DNA of 5,512 nucleotides, taken from assembly GCA_003488965.1 (NCBI GenBank), contig DNJW01000301.1:4250-9761 (forward strand), in the 5' to 3' direction. The notes beneath the pieces were generated by a model, which did not search any database, was not told where the DNA came from, and was given only the letters and a program-made list of their open reading frames with translations. Numbering within the stretch: position 1 is the stretch's first letter; each line of letters begins with the position of its first letter. A program made the translations under genes and the position numbers. Below, one piece after another: positions 3,979 through 5,512 of this stretch. This stretch comes from Lachnospiraceae bacterium. Its GTDB lineage: Bacteria > Bacillota > Clostridia > Lachnospirales > Lachnospiraceae.

Positions 3979-4527
3979 ATGGAGACAATTAAGAGGGATT
4001 TATATTTGAACCGGCTAATTGAACGCAGAGAAAATGGCTTGATTAAAGTGATTACCGGTATTAGGCGATGCGGAAAGTCTTATTTGCTGTTTAAGCTATA
4101 TTATCAGTATCTTTTGGACTCTGGCGTAGAGGAATCCAGAATCATCAGGATTCCGTTAGATGATGATGATTACGGTGAATTGCATGACAGTAAACGATTG
4201 AGCAGTTATATTAAAGAACGTGTCACCGACAATGATACGTGGTATATTTTTTTGGATGAAGTCCAGATGTGCAAGGGATTCGAGTCGGTACTTAATGGTC
4301 TGAACAGAAGGGAAAATTTGGACATTTATGTGACAAGAAGTAATTCAAAATTCCTTTCTACCGATGTGATTACAGAATTTCGGGGGCGCGGAGATGAAGT
4401 CCGGGGCTATCCCCTATGCTTTTCGGAATATGTTTCGGCGTATCATGGAGATAAATACGATGCATGGATGGATTATTTTACCTCTTCACATTTGTATTAT
4501 CAATATAAATACCATTTGATAATGTAA
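3979..4527 (+). pseudogene. Truncated AAA-family ATPase (AAA_14/DUF4143 type)
   Basis: The 182-residue frame starts like the AAA_14/DUF4143 ATPases: IKRDLYLNRLIERRENG, Walker A GIRRCGKS at 27-34, and Walker B WYIFLDEVQ at 88-96. It continues with the family block SNSKFLSTDVITEFRGRGDE (121-140) and YPLCFSEY. Family members are usually about 400 residues with a C-terminal DUF4143 domain. Here family resemblance stops at residue 168 (DYFT, codon 4480-4482). The last 14 residues and stop are antisense of the TOTE primase gene. Arg120 replaces the Gly I expect in the TGSNSK sensor motif, so even the retained part may be impaired. Translation signals are intact (AGGAG 6 nt before the ATG), so a truncated protein could still be made. 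These ATPases are of unclear function and often found in accessory DNA. Confidence 0.82.
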
Positions 4528-5512
4528 TACTAAGCTTTCCAGCCACATCACTTGATGCAAACCTTCTGTTCCTCTCCCAAGGCTTTTCACGGCTTTCTCC
4601 TTGTTCACTTTCCTCCATATCTCCAAGTAATAGCGACCATTCTTTTATTTTCAGCTCTATAAACTCCTGTGACAGCTTTGGCTTGCTCCATAGCACTTCC
4701 CATTGTTCCCTATACGCATTCCAATTACTGTCAACAAATGCACTATTCCCACTCCTCAATGCCTTTCCCTGCAGCGGAAGAGCTATCAGATTGCCAAGTC
4801 CGCCTTTCGGCAGTTTATCCTGTACCGGAAGCATCCTGTCATAATACTTAAAAGATTTCAGATTTACACACTCTGCTCCCCTGTCAAGCAATGCCGTTCC
4901 AAATCTTCTTGCCAAAGAAGCAGGAATTGGCTTGTCAAAAAATATCCAAATATGTGCACCCCGTCCTGAACGTGAACGTTCTACCAATGGATCTATTCCA
5001 TTCAAAACACAGATGTTCCGCATTGCTTCAACTTCTTCTATCCACGCATCATCCGGATTTGCGAAATCATTCTCCTCCGCATTTTTCTCATGATTATCAA
5101 AATCAAATACCAGAAAACGGCAAGTATTGTTTTTAAGAAGCGGATACACCCCTATCACATCGGAAGCATTATAGGCATTTCCTCTTAAATGAGCAAGTAT
5201 GTCTTCCTTTGTTAATGGTTTATATTCGTAATATTTACAGTTTTTACATGAGACACCTGTTTTTAACTTCCTATGGCACGCACTTGTCCAAAAATTCCTG
5301 CATTGTGTATAGTACCCGGCTTTTCCAGTATCTTTGTTTTCATTTCTCTTAGAATAAACATCCTGACGTCCCCAAAATCTCACGAAAAAATTATTTGCCA
5401 TCTCATTCGTAATTTCATCCGGATGTATAATCCTTTTTTCCCTGCTCCGGATCATAATTTTCTATCTCATCCGCCTCTTTCAAACGAGCTATCGATTGTT
5501 TATAAGATACTC
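4478..5512 (-). pseudogene. TOTE conflict-system primase (AEP domain), truncated and frameshifted
   Basis: The longest frame runs from ATG 5455 to TAA 4478 (325 residues). It matches the archaeo-eukaryotic primase domain of TOTE conflict-system proteins: FWGRQDVYSKR at 27-37; a zinc knuckle with Cys52, Cys60, Cys70 and Cys73; the metal-binding motif FLVFDFDNH (114-122); SRSGRGAHIW with His168; and KYYDRMLPVQ (203-212). It ends with KLSITLSNGIYID. In the relatives I recall, this domain continues into a superfamily 2 helicase; here the frame stops at NVKR, where ATPase sequence begins. At the 5' end, the ATG has no good ribosome site. A neighbouring frame, open from the right edge to a TGA at 5417-5415, encodes RLKEADEIENYDPEQG. 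The two frames join if one base of the A6 run (5439-5434) is removed. So the true start is outside the window and the gene is broken twice. Confidence 0.8.

Noticed and set aside
3580..3988. Three overlapping minus-strand frames of 64-85 residues
   Set aside because: They overlap in different frames, have no ribosome sites and resemble no family along their length; one short zinc-finger-like patch is reported separately as a weak finding.
4669..5136. Plus-strand frames of 60-88 residues
   Set aside because: Antisense shadows of the TOTE primase coding sequence.
5428..5445. Programmed -1 frameshift at A-AAA-AAG in the TOTE gene
   Set aside because: A -1 shift leads into a third frame that stops soon after; joining the observed frames needs the equivalent of removing one base.
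1..5512. CRISPR array, tRNA or rRNA genes
   Set aside because: No regularly spaced repeats, cloverleaf or rRNA-like conserved blocks were seen on either strand.

Overview
The window looks like accessory DNA from a low-GC Gram-positive anaerobe, most likely a gut Lachnospiraceae or related Clostridia. The basis is AT-rich spacers, strong GGAGG-type ribosome binding sites, and the flavour of the encoded families (Xre regulator, resolvase, AAA_14 ATPase, TOTE-type primase). This placement is inferred; no rRNA or other marker gene is present.

Layout. (1) 1-755, minus: the N-terminal part of a nonribosomal-peptide condensation (C) domain protein that runs off the left edge. (2) 756-886: a compact divergent control region in which two promoters overlap and two palindromic sites sit 52 bp apart. 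(3) 887-1150, plus: a small Xre repressor-type protein. It is followed in the same frame by the headless remnant of a second Xre gene (about 1187-1405). (4) A hairpin at 1404-1432 separates this unit from a convergent four-gene operon on the minus strand, 2738 down to 1441. The operon encodes a JAB/MPN-type metallopeptidase followed by three small four-cysteine proteins. Two of these are close paralogues with identical cysteine spacing, and one of that pair has a C-terminal membrane segment. (5) 2906-3499, minus: a complete small serine recombinase. (6) 3500-3978: 479 bp with no recognisable gene, holding promoters, dyads and a possible decayed transposon end. (7) 3979-4482, plus: the first 168 residues of an AAA_14/DUF4143-type ATPase. 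(8) 4478-5512, minus: the primase half of a TOTE conflict-system protein, running off the right edge, frameshifted near its 5' end and cut off before any helicase part.

How it works together. The left third reads as a self-contained circuit: the Xre protein probably binds the two palindromes and switches between its own transcription and that of the condensation-domain gene. The middle operon couples a JAMM hydrolase to putative metal-binding Cys4 miniproteins; I know of no described system with this make-up, and it is the best candidate here for something new. The right third is a graveyard: the ATPase and the TOTE gene are both truncated at the same point near 4480, which marks a deletion or recombination scar.
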